Part shown: positions 1 to 12,043 of the stretch, piece by piece
Layout of the letters: every line of letters starts with the position of its first letter
Numbering within the stretch: the stretch's first letter is position 1
Assembly (NCBI GenBank): GCA_031216915.1
Contig: CM062289.1
Location: forward strand, 65,913,741-65,977,740
DNA length: 64,000 bases
Origin: Pictodentalium vernedei
Lineage: Eukaryota > Mollusca > Scaphopoda > Dentaliida > Dentaliidae
Reading direction: 5' to 3'
The notes under the pieces: generated by a model
Seen by the model: only the letters and a program-made list of their open reading frames with translations
Databases searched by the model: none
Told to the model about the DNA's origin: nothing
Made by a program: the position numbers and the translations under genes

Positions 1-246
1 ATGAAGATTTTCAACACTAATTTATTTTTATAATTTTTATAACAGTCCATTTCAATTTGTTACAAAAACTTCATAAAAAAGAACAACTGCAAAGTAATTA
101 CAAAATTCCATTCTTCTCCATTTCTGAATTTTGTGGTTGGTTATTCACTGACTTGAGAAAACCTGAAACCTGTTATGAGAGACCACCTGTCTTGAGAGAC
201 CACTTTTGTGTGGCCCAAAGTGCGGTCTCTCAAGACAGGTTCTACT
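1..246. repeat. Dispersed repeat, inverted partner of 59583-59829
   Basis: The sequence is nearly the reverse complement of 59583-59829. Both copies contain a small inverted repeat built on GAGACCACCTGTCTTGAGAG and a tail that ends near TTGAAAATCTTCAT. No protein is evident; the short open frames on both strands are only by-products of the repeat. The nature of the family is unknown. Confidence 0.75.
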
Positions 247-860
247 GTACATCCACCTGTGTAATTTACAAACTGAGCAGAAGAAAAACAATATCAACCA
301 AACCATATGATGTGCCTGCCTCATTGTGATGAGCTGGTCATCCTCATTCCAATGAGGGGCCACTTGATATGATTTCAGAGAAGTTTTTTTTTTCAAATTT
401 GAGAAAAAAACATTTGAAATGTTAAATTTTGATACAGTGTGAATTTATTTATTTATTGATGTTTAGGCCTAAAAAAAATTAAAAATATGTTTCTCAGGTC
501 CTCCCATATGGTCCTTTTGGCTGCTGCATGCTCTCTTTTTATAACCAATGCAAACTTGAAAACATAAAAATATTTGCCCAATAAAATTGATAAATTTGTC
601 CCTTAACTGCAAGAAGGCTTTGCAATGCTTTAGCACTGCAAAGCCTTCTAGCACTCAAGGAACAAAATACACCACCACCCATGCTATTCTGTTGATTATA
701 AAACATAAAACAAACCAAGAATATGAACTTTTAATGGCAAATAAATAACTATAAAAAATAAAATAAAAAACACCCGCCTGCATGCAATTTTACAAACTAG
801 AGTGATGTCACGCATGTAGCCTGACTATCCCAGCAATGGCAATGCTTAGACACAAAATAG
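247..860. other. Intergenic stretch with one small hairpin
   Basis: No gene is visible. Positions 612-653 form a short hairpin (AGAAGGCTTTGCA and its complement around a few bases). The rest is AT-rich sequence without recognisable structure. The last 8 bases, CAAAATAG, are the target duplication of the next element. Confidence 0.5.
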
Positions 861-1421
861 TAGAGCTGTAGGTTTTTAAGTTTCTTGTTCGGTTTCGGTA
901 TTTCAGGTTGAGTAAAACCTCCGTTCGGTTCGGTTTTCGGTTTGTTCATGGGGTCAAATATAATTCAATAAAACTCATTCTATATGTCTGGAATCATAAC
1001 TGAATGGCAGTGAAATTGAATGAAACTCAATGAATGCCCGAAATAAGCTATAACACATGAAGAATCAGGAAGGCCAATATAATAATTACCTAAATATACA
1101 GAACTTTTATTGTGCTTGGTCATTTTTCGAGGTCTGACACCTACGCGCAACTTGAGGAAAGCTGCGAACACAACTAAGCTGAAATGTCGGAAATTCACAG
1201 AATGTAGCCATCCCAGAGTAGTGAGAGTACCCAGACACTGCCAATGGCAGTGTCTGGGTACCCTCACTACTCTGGGATGGCTACATTCTGTGAATTTCTG
1301 CAGCAAGAGAGTATTTTAATAAAAACGAAAAACCTTAGATTACGGGATGTCGACGGTTTCGGTTTCGGTTTTTAAAAAAAACAAAAAACCTCGGTTCGGT
1401 TTCGGTTAACCTACAGCTCTA
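861..1421. mobile_element. hAT-type miniature element with CGGTTTCGGTT repeats
   Basis: The ends are inverted repeats (TAGAGCTGTAGGTT / AACCTACAGCTCTA) and the 8-bp duplication CAAAATAG lies on both sides (853-860 and 1422-1429), as expected for hAT insertion. The subterminal parts are rich in TTCGGTTTCGG motifs. The centre (1193-1302) is a nearly perfect palindrome with arms of about 50 bases. There is no transposase, so the element is non-autonomous. Confidence 0.85.
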
Positions 1422-1587
1422 CAAAATAGTCTGAGCCATTTTTGTTAACTGTTTACCTATCGAATCTGCCATATCTGCACTTGTGATATACAAAACTTGC
1501 AATTCAAATTTAATTTTTTCATTTCTCTACCCCCAAAACATACCTCATGACCTATTAATGGAAAACACTTGATGAGCTTGTTCCAAT

Positions 1588-1956
1588 TTATTTATTTATT
1601 GGTGTTTAAGGTCACATACTTATGCACAATGGCTAATTGTGACCGTGACAGTTTTACGGGTGGAGGAAGCCGGAGTACCCGGAGAGAACCACCGAGCAAC
1701 GACGAGCAGCTGTCAGCTCTCCAACATCGTAACTCTGAACTCTGCACCGCAGCACAGGCAGGGTTAGATTGGTTGAAGACATGCGCACCATCGACGTGCA
1801 GTACGCCTCAGTACACAGCGTCATCGTGCCCCCATGTAGGCAATCGGGATGAAGTGTCTTGCCCAAGGACACAACGCGGTTGCCGCAGGTGGGATTCGAA
1901 CCGAGGACCTCTCGGCTTGCAGCCTGCACCTCTACCTACTGAGCCACCGCACCCCT
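1588..1956 (-). mobile_element. tRNA-headed SINE, full length
   Basis: Read on the minus strand it starts with a tRNA-like head: an A box (TGGCTCAGTAGG, complement of 1935-1946) and a B box (GGTTCGAATCC, complement of 1892-1902). Next comes the body domain TGTCCTTGGGCAAG and then a tail of TTTA units. A 13-bp duplication AGCTTGTTCCAAT (1575-1587 and 1957-1969) bounds it, which shows LINE-type integration. The open frames across it are not genes. Confidence 0.92.
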
Positions 1957-2189
1957 AGCTTGTTCCAATACGGACTAATAAGCAATGGTTAGAAGTAAAA
2001 AATGAAAAAAATCTGATGTTTCAGAAAAATAATTTGTACTGTTGGCTTCAACTTGTGTTTGGTATATAAAAGGTTAAAGATGCAGTACATAAAACATTGT
2101 TGGGCTATAGGAGTAAATTTTGGGTTTTTTGCATGTAATAACTCTCAATCCATCAAAATACATTTTGGGAATAATTGATTAAGTGACAC

Positions 2190-2256
2190 ATAGGTGGTGG
2201 GGGGTGGGGGGGGGGTGGGGGGTGGGGGGGGTGGTGGGGAGGAGGGGGGGTTGTAG
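2190..2256. repeat. G-rich low-complexity tract
   Basis: About 65 bases made almost only of G and T with runs of 4-11 G on the plus strand. Such sequence can form G-quadruplexes; that is an inference from composition. It is not coding. Confidence 0.8.
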
Positions 2257-2829
2257 TGGTGTCTTATAGTAGTTGCTTTGTGTTTGTTTACATTCAATCC
2301 TTCAAAATGCATTTTTGGTTGGAACCCATATTCAAACTTGGCCTGTATTACTAGCTGGAAAATACACATACCAACTTTCGTTGAAATCAAATAATCCAAA
2401 CTGGAGTTATCAGTCGGAAACCAATTGTCTACGGCCACACGGATGGATGGATGGACAGATGGATGGATGGATGGACAGACAAACATACAGACAGACGGAT
2501 GGATGGGCGGAGGGCCAGACCATTTACATAATATGACCGTTTTTACAAATGGGCGTATAAAAAGGTAATATCAAATTTGAAGAGAATCGTATAAATTAGA
2601 ACTGGATTTATCTTCTGGATAACATGGGGAGGGAGGGGTGGATTGATTCCACCCATCTCCCCGAAGTTTTGGAGACAGCATCAAAGTCCCTCACTCCCAT
2701 TTCCTTCCAATCTCTATTATTTTGTAAAACAACAGAAGTATGCTGCAGATGGCATTTCTTTATATTTCAACTGTGAAGCTTAGGTAATGAGAAAAAAAGC
2801 TACATACAGGTAAAAGAAATCATGTCTGT

Positions 2830-3300
2830 AAATGCAATTATTTAAAGTTGTATTGGTCATGCAATAGTAAAAAGTGACAAAGTATGCTTTACAAGCCCAA
2901 TTTCAAATTTAAAGAAACTAAATTCGAAAACTTTTTTGAAGAGGGTTAAATTGATGCAAATATTAATTGAAACCGCTGTATACAGCGTCAGTAGACCTTG
3001 CTCCAAATGAAAAACAATGACGTTGTAACACAGTCTTTGAAGAATAAAAGGTACAATTTTACATTGATGTAAATGCAATCATCAAGTTGTATTGACTGTG
3101 CAAGAATTAAAATAAGAAAGTATGTAGCGAAGCCTAATTTCAAATACAAAGAAACAAAGTCTGCAAACATGTTTAAAAGGGGTTAAAATCATGTCAATAT
3201 TACTGAAAATCACTGTAGAAAGGTTTAGAAGACAAATGTGAAACAGTTACATTGCACTAAACTGTTTGAAGAATTAAAGGTGTAACTTTGTAAACAAAAA
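2830..3300. repeat. Diverged tandem duplication, about 240-bp unit, two copies
   Basis: The stretch from TAAATGCAATTATTTAAAG (2829) recurs from TAAATGCAATCATCAAG (3070), including the later segments AATTTCAAAT and CAAAGAAAC and a run similar to AGGGGTTAAA. The unit has no coding potential. Confidence 0.65.
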
Positions 3301-3958
3301 AACTTTAACCCAAAACTTTAACCTGGAAGTTGTAAGTTAAATTGCCATGCAAAAAAGGGTTAAATATTTCCCCAAATAACATGAAACATAATGAGAATGA
3401 TACAATCAATAGTAATTAATATTAATTTAAAAGAAAAAAACATTAACATTGACTAAAAAAAACTTTAACCACAAACTTTTACCAGAACTCTAAATGTTAA
3501 CAGACAGACGGACAGATGGATGAAAGTCATGACTACAGCCCAGAGTGTAAACAGTCGGGGTAAAAATGGCTTGAGAAACAGACAATCTACTTTGTGGGGG
3601 CTGTAATGTCACATATTTATGCACAGTGGCTAATCATGACCACAAAATGGATATCAGGTCAACTCCAATAAACATTTGTTGCCCATTTTAGAGGACTTCC
3701 AGTCCAGACATTAGTGGCTGGGTGCTATTTTACCAGTAAAAGAGAACTTGTTTACCACTGCTTCACTTTCTAGGGTTCCCACGTCGGAAAGCACACATTT
3801 GGTAAAGGGTTAAGACATTTACTCCAGTGCTTATACTGCGACGAGAATCTGAGAATCGATTCACGCAAAGATTCGCGCAACAAAACCAATGAGAATCCAT
3901 ATATATTCTCGCAGCACCTCTGCTAGGATTTGCGTAAAAAGAAAAGAGTCATTTTTAA

Positions 3959-4546
3959 CCCTTTACCTAACATAACAGAAGCAACTTAACCAATACAAGG
4001 CAAACATGACCTAAAATATCCTAAGACTTTGTCAATAAAATTGTACAATATGCTTGATGAGCCAGTTCCAGTGGCATCCATATTTGTAAGGTTTTGTTGG
4101 TAAATATTGTTTAGTTTTTAAAAAACATTATGCCCCTGACATGGCAACGAGCTTGATCTGTAACCTTGACCTCCAACAAACAAACAAATTTTGTGCGCCA
4201 CACATCATCTCCTCATAAACAACATGTATGCCAAGTTTCAACAAAATCTAACAAAGCATCTCATAGTTATGGAGCAGACACAAAAATCTTCCTGAAGGAC
4301 AGATACACAGATGGAAATGACAAACACAATAAGAAAAAAAAATTGTGTGTGTGACACATCGTCTCCCCACAAGCAACACGAATAATGCCAAGTTTCAACA
4401 AAATACAATGAAGCATCTCAGAGTTATTGCCAGACACAAAAATGTTCCCGACGGGCAGACAGACAGGAGGATGGACGGAAATGACAAACACTATATGCAT
4501 CCAAAAGAATTTTTCATGGGCATAAAAAGATGTGTTGGGTAAAGGG
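3959..4546. mobile_element. piggyBac-type miniature element
   Basis: The left end is TTAA followed by CCCTTTACCTAA; the right end is TTGGGTAAAGGG followed by TGAA (a decayed TTAA). TTAA targets with ends starting in CCC are the hallmark of piggyBac elements. The interior contains two related copies of a sequence around CCAAGTTTCAACAAAAT, each followed by a GACAGACAGG-type tract, and no transposase. Confidence 0.7.
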
Positions 4547-4679
4547 TGAACATGTGTTATCAGTACACAACAGAGGTTCAACCACAATGGCCTCATGGGA
4601 TCCTGGAACACTCATAGCAGGTCTCCCTACCATTTTCGCGAGAATCCAAATGGATTCTCCCAAATTTAGTTAAAATATA

Positions 4680-4989
4680 CAGTTAAAACTAGAAGTCCTG
4701 TCATGAAATGCGGACAAATAGCACGTCGATCTGCACGTTAATCTACGTGTTAGGACCATAGTAATACTATCCAATTCTGTACATATGGCCTGTGCACAAG
4801 CAATGTTTCAGCCAATGGACCTCCGGGTAACCCGGAGGTCCATTGGCAGAAACATTGTGTTTTCTAAGAGTATCCAGGAGAACCTGCAGTGCCTTGGATG
4901 CCATTCGATATGGCAATTGCATGCAATTCCTACGAGCAATTAAGCCAAGATAAGTGCACAGTTCATGACAAGTCTTCTAGTTTTAACTG
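4680..4989. mobile_element. Tc1/mariner-type miniature element, family T1a
   Basis: It is flanked by TA on both sides and has the ends CAGTTAAAACTAGAAGTCC and its complement. The centre is a hairpin built on CAATGGACCTCCGGGT. It has no coding capacity. It sits only 15 bases from the splice donor of the neighbouring host exon (5006-6160), in the following intron. Confidence 0.85.
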
Positions 4990-5005
4990 TAAGCCCTGTA
5001 CTTAC

Positions 5006-6160
5006 AAGATTTTTTCTGTTGCTTTCTCCAAATATCAAATGCATTATATGGATGACGATCCCGTGTCGTATTTTGACTCAGTGTACTTGCTGCTTGCAGC
5101 TCGCATGAATGTTCTATCTGTTTGGCTCTTTTTTTAATCCAATAGACTTTCATATGAGAAACTTTTGTTTTGTCTTTGGCATGATTTGGCAACCAATGCA
5201 GTTTTGTTGGCCCTGATGCATACTCCTTCCCACAATGCAGATTACATTTATCAGATTCATCACAGATAAGCATAACTCCTCTAGAGTCAAGTAGGTTATC
5301 TATTCTTTCAAGTATTATAACAGGTGACTTTAACTGAGGAGTCACATGATCAGAATTCAATAAACAGTTTTTCACACATCGCAGGTTATTTGTGTAATGT
5401 TCACAAGAGGTCAATTTCTCTTTCACAGATTCTTCAAAATCATGGACTTTCTCTTGTTTTATAGTGATAAGTGGTAATATATGATCATTATGTATAGTCA
5501 GATTACCCTCACCTAAACCTTTAATTTGTTCATGTATGTCAAGTCTATTGCAGGTCATTTTCTCTCCCTCCATGCCATCTTCACTATCCATTTGTTCATG
5601 CTTTATATGTGTAAGTGCATTTGTTGAAACATTATCAGTAGTCAAGCCTGTATCTTTGTTGCTAATTATATCTGGAGTATAACATCCAGACTCCTCCCTT
5701 TTCAGCCAGTCCTGATCATTATTTATCTCTTGCTTTATGTCAACAGTTGTCGATATTTGCTCACCAAACACACCTGTATGATTAAGAAAAGGTATAGTCT
5801 CTTTTCCACAGTTTCTTTGATTATAAGCATTGTGTAATATTAACTTATCATCCTCAGTATCTCGTGGAGGAAAATGATGCAAGGAGTGATTTTTCATTTC
5901 ATTTTCAGGATAAAAGCCATTATTTCCTGTGCAAATCTCCAAGTTGGAAGAATCTAATTCAGTGAACAAATTCTGTGAAACTTTTTGACTGCTAGAAAGA
6001 TTACTGGAATGTTCAAACTCATTGCTTGTTCTGACAGGTTTCCTTTTCATTCTGCCTTCAGTTGTTAATGATTTGAGAGAGAGTGGGAAATAATCAGGAG
6101 GTTCCAGGTCCTCGTTACTGTCATCTACCTCATAAGAATATGAATTCTTCTTCTTGTAAA
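5006..6160 (-). CDS. Large internal exon of an unrecognised host gene
   Basis: An open frame of 385 codons on the minus strand is bounded by a good splice acceptor (TATATATTTCAG just above 6160) and donor (GTAAGTACAG just below 5006). Its 1155 bases are a multiple of three and both borders are phase 1, so it is a symmetric exon. The protein is acidic and serine-rich. It carries several SUMO-acceptor-like motifs (DIKQE, TIKQE) and a basic C-terminal segment reading NAFDIWRKQQKKSC. I do not recognise a folded domain; a nuclear transcription-related protein is only an inference from composition. A diverged second copy exists at 18433-20231, whose conservation of frame in parts supports coding. 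The adjoining upstream frame to 6437 runs into a piggyBac-like element and is intron, not coding. Confidence 0.65.
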
Positions 6161-6353
6161 CTGAAATATATAAACGGATTATAATACATGTACTAACCCT
6201 CTGCACACTGATGTCAGGGCTAATATTTTGATGGGAATCCGAGAATTGATTCATGCAAAGATTCGTACAAAAAACAGCCAGAATCCATGTAGATTTTTGC
6301 TGCACCTCTTTTAGGAGTCGAGTAATGAAAGTGTTAGTGACCCTGTAGCTTAA

Positions 6354-8357
6354 CCTTTTACCTAACAGGAAAAGCAGACGACACTTGCAAAAAATTTTTG
6401 AATAACTAATTTTTTTTATTTTTTGTCTCAAAAACATAGGTTATGACCTGTCATTGGAATGAGCTATTAACAGACGAGCTTGTTCCAATGAGGGGTCATA
6501 ATCTATGTTTTTGAGACAAACTAGAGGGGGTATCAGTACCCCGTGGCTCACCAACAAGTGGCCAATGTAAAGGGGTGGCTGGAGTAAAAAAAAAAGTTCA
6601 AAACCTGCACACAAAAGTCCAAAATTAAAGAAAATAAGCAGCTAAAGGGTTAAATAATATAATAATAACCCCTAAGAAGCATGCTAACATAAAATAGGAA
6701 CCATGGCAATATGCTACAAGGTAAGTCTCACTTTGAAAAAAAGAAAGACAAACCTCAAAACCTGCACATAAAAGTAAAAAAAAAAAGTATCACATTTGTG
6801 AATCTATTGAAATTGTTTTTTTTTATCACAACCTGTACATAAAAGTAAGAAGCTGTAAACCTAAGTCCAAAAGCTGTACATAAAAGTCCAAAATTGAAGT
6901 AATTCAGCAGGAAAAGGGTTAAATAATACAAACATAGCCCTAAGATGCATGTTTACATACAACAGAAAGCATGGCCATATGCTGCAAGGTAAATCTCCAC
7001 TTGGAAGAAAGGGAAAAAAAACATCAAAACCTGCACGCAAACATCAAAATAAGTCTAAAATTTGATTCAAAGGGTTAAAATTAAGACAAAATACCCTGGA
7101 AAAGAGTTAAATGTTACAGTGAACCACCATAGCAATATGCAAAAACTCTACACTTGGAAGAAAGGAAAAAAAAAAAACCCATGAAAACCTGCACGCAAAT
7201 GTCAAAATAAGTCTAAAAATCTATTCAAAGGGTTAAAAATTTATTAAAAATGCACTGGAAAGATATCAATGTTATAATGCAGTGAGGTCAACCTCACTTG
7301 AAATTGTTTTTTTTTATCACAACCTGTACATAAAAGTAAGAAGCTGTAAGCCTAAGTCCAAAAGCTGTACATAAAAGTCCAAAATTGAAGTAATTCAGCA
7401 GGAAAAGGGTTAAATAATACAAACATAGCCCTAAGATGCATGTATACATACAATAGAAAGCATGGACATATGCTGCAAGGTAAATCTCCACTTGGAAGAA
7501 AGGAAAAAAAAAACATCAAAACCTGCACGCAAACATCAAAATAAGTCTAAAATTTGATTCAAAGGGTTAAAATGAAGACAAAATACCCTGGAAAAGAGTT
7601 AAATGTTATAGTGAACCACCATAGCAATATGCAGAAACTCTACACTTGGAAGAAAGGAAAAAAAAAAAAACCCATGAAAACCTGCACGCAAACGTTAAAA
7701 TAAGTCTAAAAATCTATTGAAGGGGTTAAAAATTTTTTAAAAATGCACTGGAAAGATATCAATGTTATAATAACCACCACTGCAATATGCAGTGAGGTCA
7801 ACCTCACTTGAAATTGTTTTTTTTTATCACAACGTGTACATAAAAGTAAGAAGCTGTAAGCCTAAGTCCAAAATCTGTACATAAAAGTCCAAAATTGAAG
7901 TAATTCAGCAGGAAAAGGGTTAAATAATACAAACATAGCCCTAAGATGCATGTTTACATACAATAGAAAGCATGGACATATGCTGCAAGGTAAATCTCCA
8001 CTTGAAAGAAAGGAAAAAAAAAAACATCAAAACCTGCACGCAAACATCAAAATAAGTCTAAAATTTGATTCAAAGGGTTAAAATTACGACAAAATACCCT
8101 GGAAAAGAGTTAAATGTTATAGTGAACCACTATAGCAATATGCTGAAACTAAAAAAAAATTTGAAAAGCCAAAAAATCAAAACCTGTACACAAAAGTTCA
8201 AAATATTTGAGAGCGGACGCCGACGCCGACGTGAGGGCTATGCCATAGGCTCACACAACTAAAGTTGGTGAGCCAAAAATGAAAAAATACTAAAAATTAA
8301 TTGGCAATTTTTTTAGAATAGCGCTGACCGGTTTTGGCCATTACATTGGGTAAAGGG
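6354..8357. mobile_element. piggyBac-type element with large internal expansion
   Basis: TTAA lies at 6350-6353 and 8358-8361, with ends CCTTTTACCTAAC and CATTGGGTAAAGGG. The left part has the family's usual hairpin (about 6415-6525, TCTCAAAAACATAGGTTATGA arms shortened here). Related copies at 11485-11726 and 21030-21260 are only about 240 bases long; this one carries about 1.75 kb of additional sequence, mostly the tandem array at 6811-8160. Confidence 0.65.
6811..8160. repeat. Tandem array, units of about 491-510 bp, 2.7 copies
   Basis: The marker AATTGTTTTTTTTTATCACA starts at 6811, 7302 and 7812. Each unit repeats the phrases CCTGCACGCAAAC, GGGTTAAAATAA-like and ATATGCTGCAAGG. A still more diverged partial unit may precede it (from about 6600). 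The array lies inside a piggyBac-like element and has no coding content. Confidence 0.85.
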
Positions 8358-8361
8358 TTAA

Positions 8362-9385
8362 CTTGACTGTGTGTAGTGTTTGATGAAAAGGATAATGTTC
8401 CAATGTTAATGAAAAGATTATGAAATAAGACAAGAACTGTGATAATTGAGAAAAGGTTAATTTCTGTTCCCTGTACGGAAAAATTTGAGTGTAAACTGTA
8501 CTAAGGAATTAAGACCTGGGTTGATGTGGCCCTAACACAGGCCTTTAGATTACCCCATATTCACACTGTTTACAGGTGAGCCCAAATTAAAGGAGTGAAG
8601 AAATCAAGAAAGACATATAAATTATCTGTGCCTCTTCTGCATTTGAGAATAACTTCCATCATAATATGGCCATAGAAACACAAAGAAAGCTATGATAATA
8701 AAACATAACAGGATAAGGCTGTTATTTCTGGTTTTAATGTGCCCAAATTAGGGCAAATGGTGTGCAAAAAATAAATGAATAAATTTGAAGGCCTGCTAAC
8801 AGTTAATGTATGTCAACTAAAGTTACCAAGTTACAGTAAAATTATTCCAAAATGAGTCATGATACCAAGTTACAATGAAATCTCTTCATAAATATGATTT
8901 GTAGACTTTGCTAAAGGATTCTAGGTCACATGATGGTTCAGCGGTCACAGTTGACCGATCATGACCAAAATAGGAGCCTCATCTAGATATTATACCAAGT
9001 TATCCCACCAATTTACAATGAAATCCCTTCATAAAAACAACCTGTAAGCAGTGCTAAAGGAATCTGAGTCGAGTGACCAGGTGGCGTTAACAGCTGACCG
9101 AACGTGACCGAACGTTTGGGCTCTCGCAGCCATAATGCTTGACCGCCGCCAAAAGTGGACCTTCTCATCTAGACATGACCTTGATCCTACGCATGAAATT
9201 TTGTGATGATCGGACAAAAACAATGGGGTGTAGCCTGTGCCAAATAAAATGTGAACAGATGTCCAGAATCACAGACTTCCACACACATGATGGCGATAGC
9301 TTATCTTGACTTTGTCAAGTTAAACTAAAACTTAAGTGGTTGAAAAAAATATATTTTTCCAAAAATTTCAAGAAAATCATATCAT
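8362..9385. other. Intergenic stretch without a visible gene
   Basis: No supported gene or RNA. Positions about 8870-9010 and 9012-9200 are a weak direct duplication (each has TACAATGAAATC, CTTCATAAA and a later GACC-rich part). The last 13 bases (9373-9385) are the target duplication of the following SINE. Confidence 0.5.
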
Positions 9386-9771
9386 TATTATTATTATTTA
9401 TTAGGGTTTAACGACACATTAACAGCATGTCGGTGACAGTTTTACAGGTGGAGGAAGCCAGAGTACCCGGAAAGAACCACCGAGCAATGACGAGCAGCTG
9501 TCTGCTCTCCAACATCGTAACTCTGCACCATGGCACAGGCAGGGTTAGATTGGTTGAAGACATGAACACCATCGACGTGCAGTTCGCCTTAGTACACAGC
9601 GTCATCGTGCCCCCATGTTGGCAATCAGGGTTAAGTGCCTTGCCCAAAGACACAATGCGAGAGCATGAATCAGTCGCTGAAATGGTCACCCATCCAACTA
9701 CTAACCGCACCCGACAATGCTTTACTTCAGTGTTCTGATGAGAACCGGTTACCGCGACGCCACCGTGCCTC
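9386..9771 (-). mobile_element. 5S-rRNA-headed SINE, full length
   Basis: It lies between a 13-bp duplication AAAATCATATCAT (9373-9385 and 9772-9784). The body and tail are the same as in the tRNA-headed SINEs of this window. The 5' head is different: the complement of about 9683-9752 follows the 3' half of 5S rRNA, including GGTTAGTAGTTGGATGGGTG and GAAGTAAAGCA, which correspond to the internal promoter region of 5S genes. So this is a 5S-derived (SINE3-like) element and not a real 5S gene. Confidence 0.85.
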
Positions 9772-9930
9772 AAAATCATATCATGTGATTCCCTCGAGCT
9801 CTTTCCATTAAGGTTTCACATGGTTTGATTTTGCTGACATTTTGGAAAAACTAAAAAAAATCGCAAAATCGATGCCGAAGCTGCGACGGGTGGTGCAATC
9901 TCACAAAATTCTAAGTTCATCAAGGGCCAT

Positions 9931-10250
9931 AACTCCAAGAAAAATATTTGGAACAACACATGCATTGAACAGTGGCTAGACATCAATAAAAAACACTTAC
10001 GTGCCAAATATAAAGTCATTCCATCAAGTATTTCAAAAGTTATTGAGTTTTGAAACTCGGTGGTCACAGACAGACTGACTGACTGACAGAACTCCAAGAA
10101 AAATATTTGGAACAACACATGCATTGAACAGTGGCTAGACATCAATAAGATACACTTACATGCCAAATATAAAGTCATTCCATCAAGTATTTCAAAAGTT
10201 ATTGAGTTCTGAAACTCGTTGGTCACAGACAGACCGGCCAACAGACAGAC
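9931..10250. repeat. Direct tandem duplication, 159-bp unit, two copies
   Basis: The block beginning AACTCCAAGAAAAATATTTG at 9931 recurs at 10090 with few changes. Each copy ends in a CAGACAGAC-type tract. The long open frame on the minus strand is produced by the duplication and is not taken as a gene. Confidence 0.9.
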
Positions 10251-11480
10251 CGACAGACCGACATTGTCACTTATAGAGCTGAGTCGCAGCTGAAAAAACA
10301 ATAATTAAAGTAATGAATTTTAATATCCTGTGTTTTGGGTAAAGGATTAATCTGGACTTCATTTGTATATTGTGGTCATGGTATAGCCAGAGATGACAAG
10401 CGTGACCTAAACCCTCTTTTTCTCTACAATGCACTTAGGAATTTACCAGTTCAATCCAATCTGACAGAGCTGAATGTTTAAGTGAAGCATGCTGTTGTCG
10501 GACAAAGTTGAGCTCCCAACAGTGGGAAAATTTTGGAAAGAAAATCATTGTGTAATGTGATTACCTCACATATTGGAAGCTCCCATAAAGTAGTGTGATG
10601 GTTATATTAATTAAATAACACATTTAGCCCAGTTAGACAAAGTAAATCTTTTCAGTGTGTCGAACATGAAGGATTATCGGGGGATTTCAAGTATACGATT
10701 CACTACACTGTACATGTGTGTATAGACATATATCAGGGGAAGGTACTTTAAAACATTTGTCCTGCGCAAACAGTAAAAGATAACTCAAAATCCATTTCAT
10801 AAGTGGTCTTATGTTGAATTGTATACAAGCAGAGAGTGTAGTGAGTAACTGATGCTTGGTGATCACATCTGACATCGATCGATTTTAAGCCATCGGTTGA
10901 CCATCGGTAGAAGTGTTTGAACATTGGTTTATGCCCATGGTTACATGGAACACTACAGGATCAAAATTGTTTGTATTTATGTTTCATTCACAATCTCATA
11001 CAAGCTTAATAAGTTGCCACAAGGATTGGCAAAAATCATGAATGGTCTAATCTCATTGACTGGTCTGATTTTCCCCTTGATAGCTGCTCAAGACACGCAT
11101 GTCATGTGTCATGTGATGACTCTTTTGAAATCCAACATAAGCATAAATAAGTGAACAACACAGCATCTTTGATTATTGATCAAAGATGCCATACTGTTAA
11201 TTTGTTTCCGCTGATGTCATATTTTTATTTTAATACACGCTGTGACATGCTCTTGAGGTCAACGAACCAATCAATCTGACTGTACTGTAAAATTAACCCT
11301 TTTCTATGTATTCTTAAACATATTTTTGGTTGTGACTATCTGACATTGGCACTCACAATCGGATAATTGTGTGCTCAACTAATCGGCAAGTGGATGACGG
11401 TCATGAATCCACATCGGTTAATCACTGAGAGACTGTTACTTTGCAATTTATTCTTTATGTTTCAGTATCTTTAAGTATCT
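10251..11480. other. Intergenic stretch without a visible gene
   Basis: Nothing coding is supported. A solitary right end of the piggyBac-like repeat (TTGGGTAAAGGATTAA) is near 10337-10352. A short hairpin on CATCTTTGAT/ATCAAAGATG lies near 11163-11189. Confidence 0.5.
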
Positions 11481-11484
11481 TTAA

Positions 11485-11726
11485 GCCTTTACCCAACGTA
11501 AAGGCCAAAACTGGCCATCATTATTCTAAAAAATGCCGGATTAATTTTCATTATATTTTCATTTTATGTCTCAAAAACATAGGATATGACCCCTCTTTGG
11601 AACGAGCTCATCAAGCTCGTTCCAATGAGGGTCATAACCTATGTTTTTGAGACAAAAAATGAAAAACATTAGTTATTCAAGAATTTTTCTTGCAAGTGGC
11701 GACTGCTTTTCATATTAGGTAAATGG
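11485..11726. mobile_element. piggyBac-type miniature element
   Basis: It is bounded by TTAA (11481-11484 and 11727-11730) with ends GCCTTTACCCAACG and TATTAGGTAAATGG. The interior is a hairpin with arms of about 40 bases around GAACGAGCTCATCAAGCTCG. It is the same family as 21030-21260 and 32609-32829. Confidence 0.8.
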
Positions 11727-12043
11727 TTAAATTGCATTTTCCGCAACTACATGTAATATGTGCAAGAATAGTTCATACTGTGCCACATATTATAACATTT
11801 AATATTTAATCCTTACAAAAAGCATATTTTCATCGCTCACTTGATTGAGTTGATGGGCACTGTTCTTTACTCTCAAAAAAGAAAGGTGCATAAGAAGAGC
11901 AATAGTGCGCCTCAAAACTGACAGACTGTTCCAGACCATAATACCGTCAGAATTTTGTAAATGGGTTGGTTGAAAACCTCCATCTGTTTTTCTATTTTAT
12001 TGCCATTCAAGTTCTCCATTGGAATATACATTTGCATTATTAC

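Larger units (their letters stand above)
1970..3954. other. Non-coding stretch with G-rich tract and simple repeats
   Basis: No gene is visible. It holds an almost pure G/T tract (2190-2256), a GGATGGATGGACAGA-type minisatellite (about 2440-2515), a diverged direct duplication (2830-3300), a second GACAGACGGACAGATGG tract (about 3502-3525) and a scrap of SINE tail (about 3604-3642). The right end of a piggyBac-like repeat (GGTAAAGGGTTAA) lies near 3801-3814 without an obvious partner. Confidence 0.5.

Noticed and set aside
1890..1956. tRNA gene
   Set aside because: A and B boxes are present but there is no complete cloverleaf or anticodon arm of a functional tRNA, and the sequence continues into a SINE body.
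1569..1958. 129-codon open frame and similar frames in other SINE copies
   Set aside because: The frames lie within SINEs with target duplications and recur in all copies (for example at 36752-37264); they are readings of a non-coding RNA element.
9683..9752. 5S rRNA gene
   Set aside because: Only part of the 5S sequence is present, diverged and attached to a SINE body with target duplications.
9816..10301. 161-codon minus-strand frame
   Set aside because: It exists because a 159-bp unit (53 codons) is duplicated; no motif is present and the unit ends in a simple repeat.
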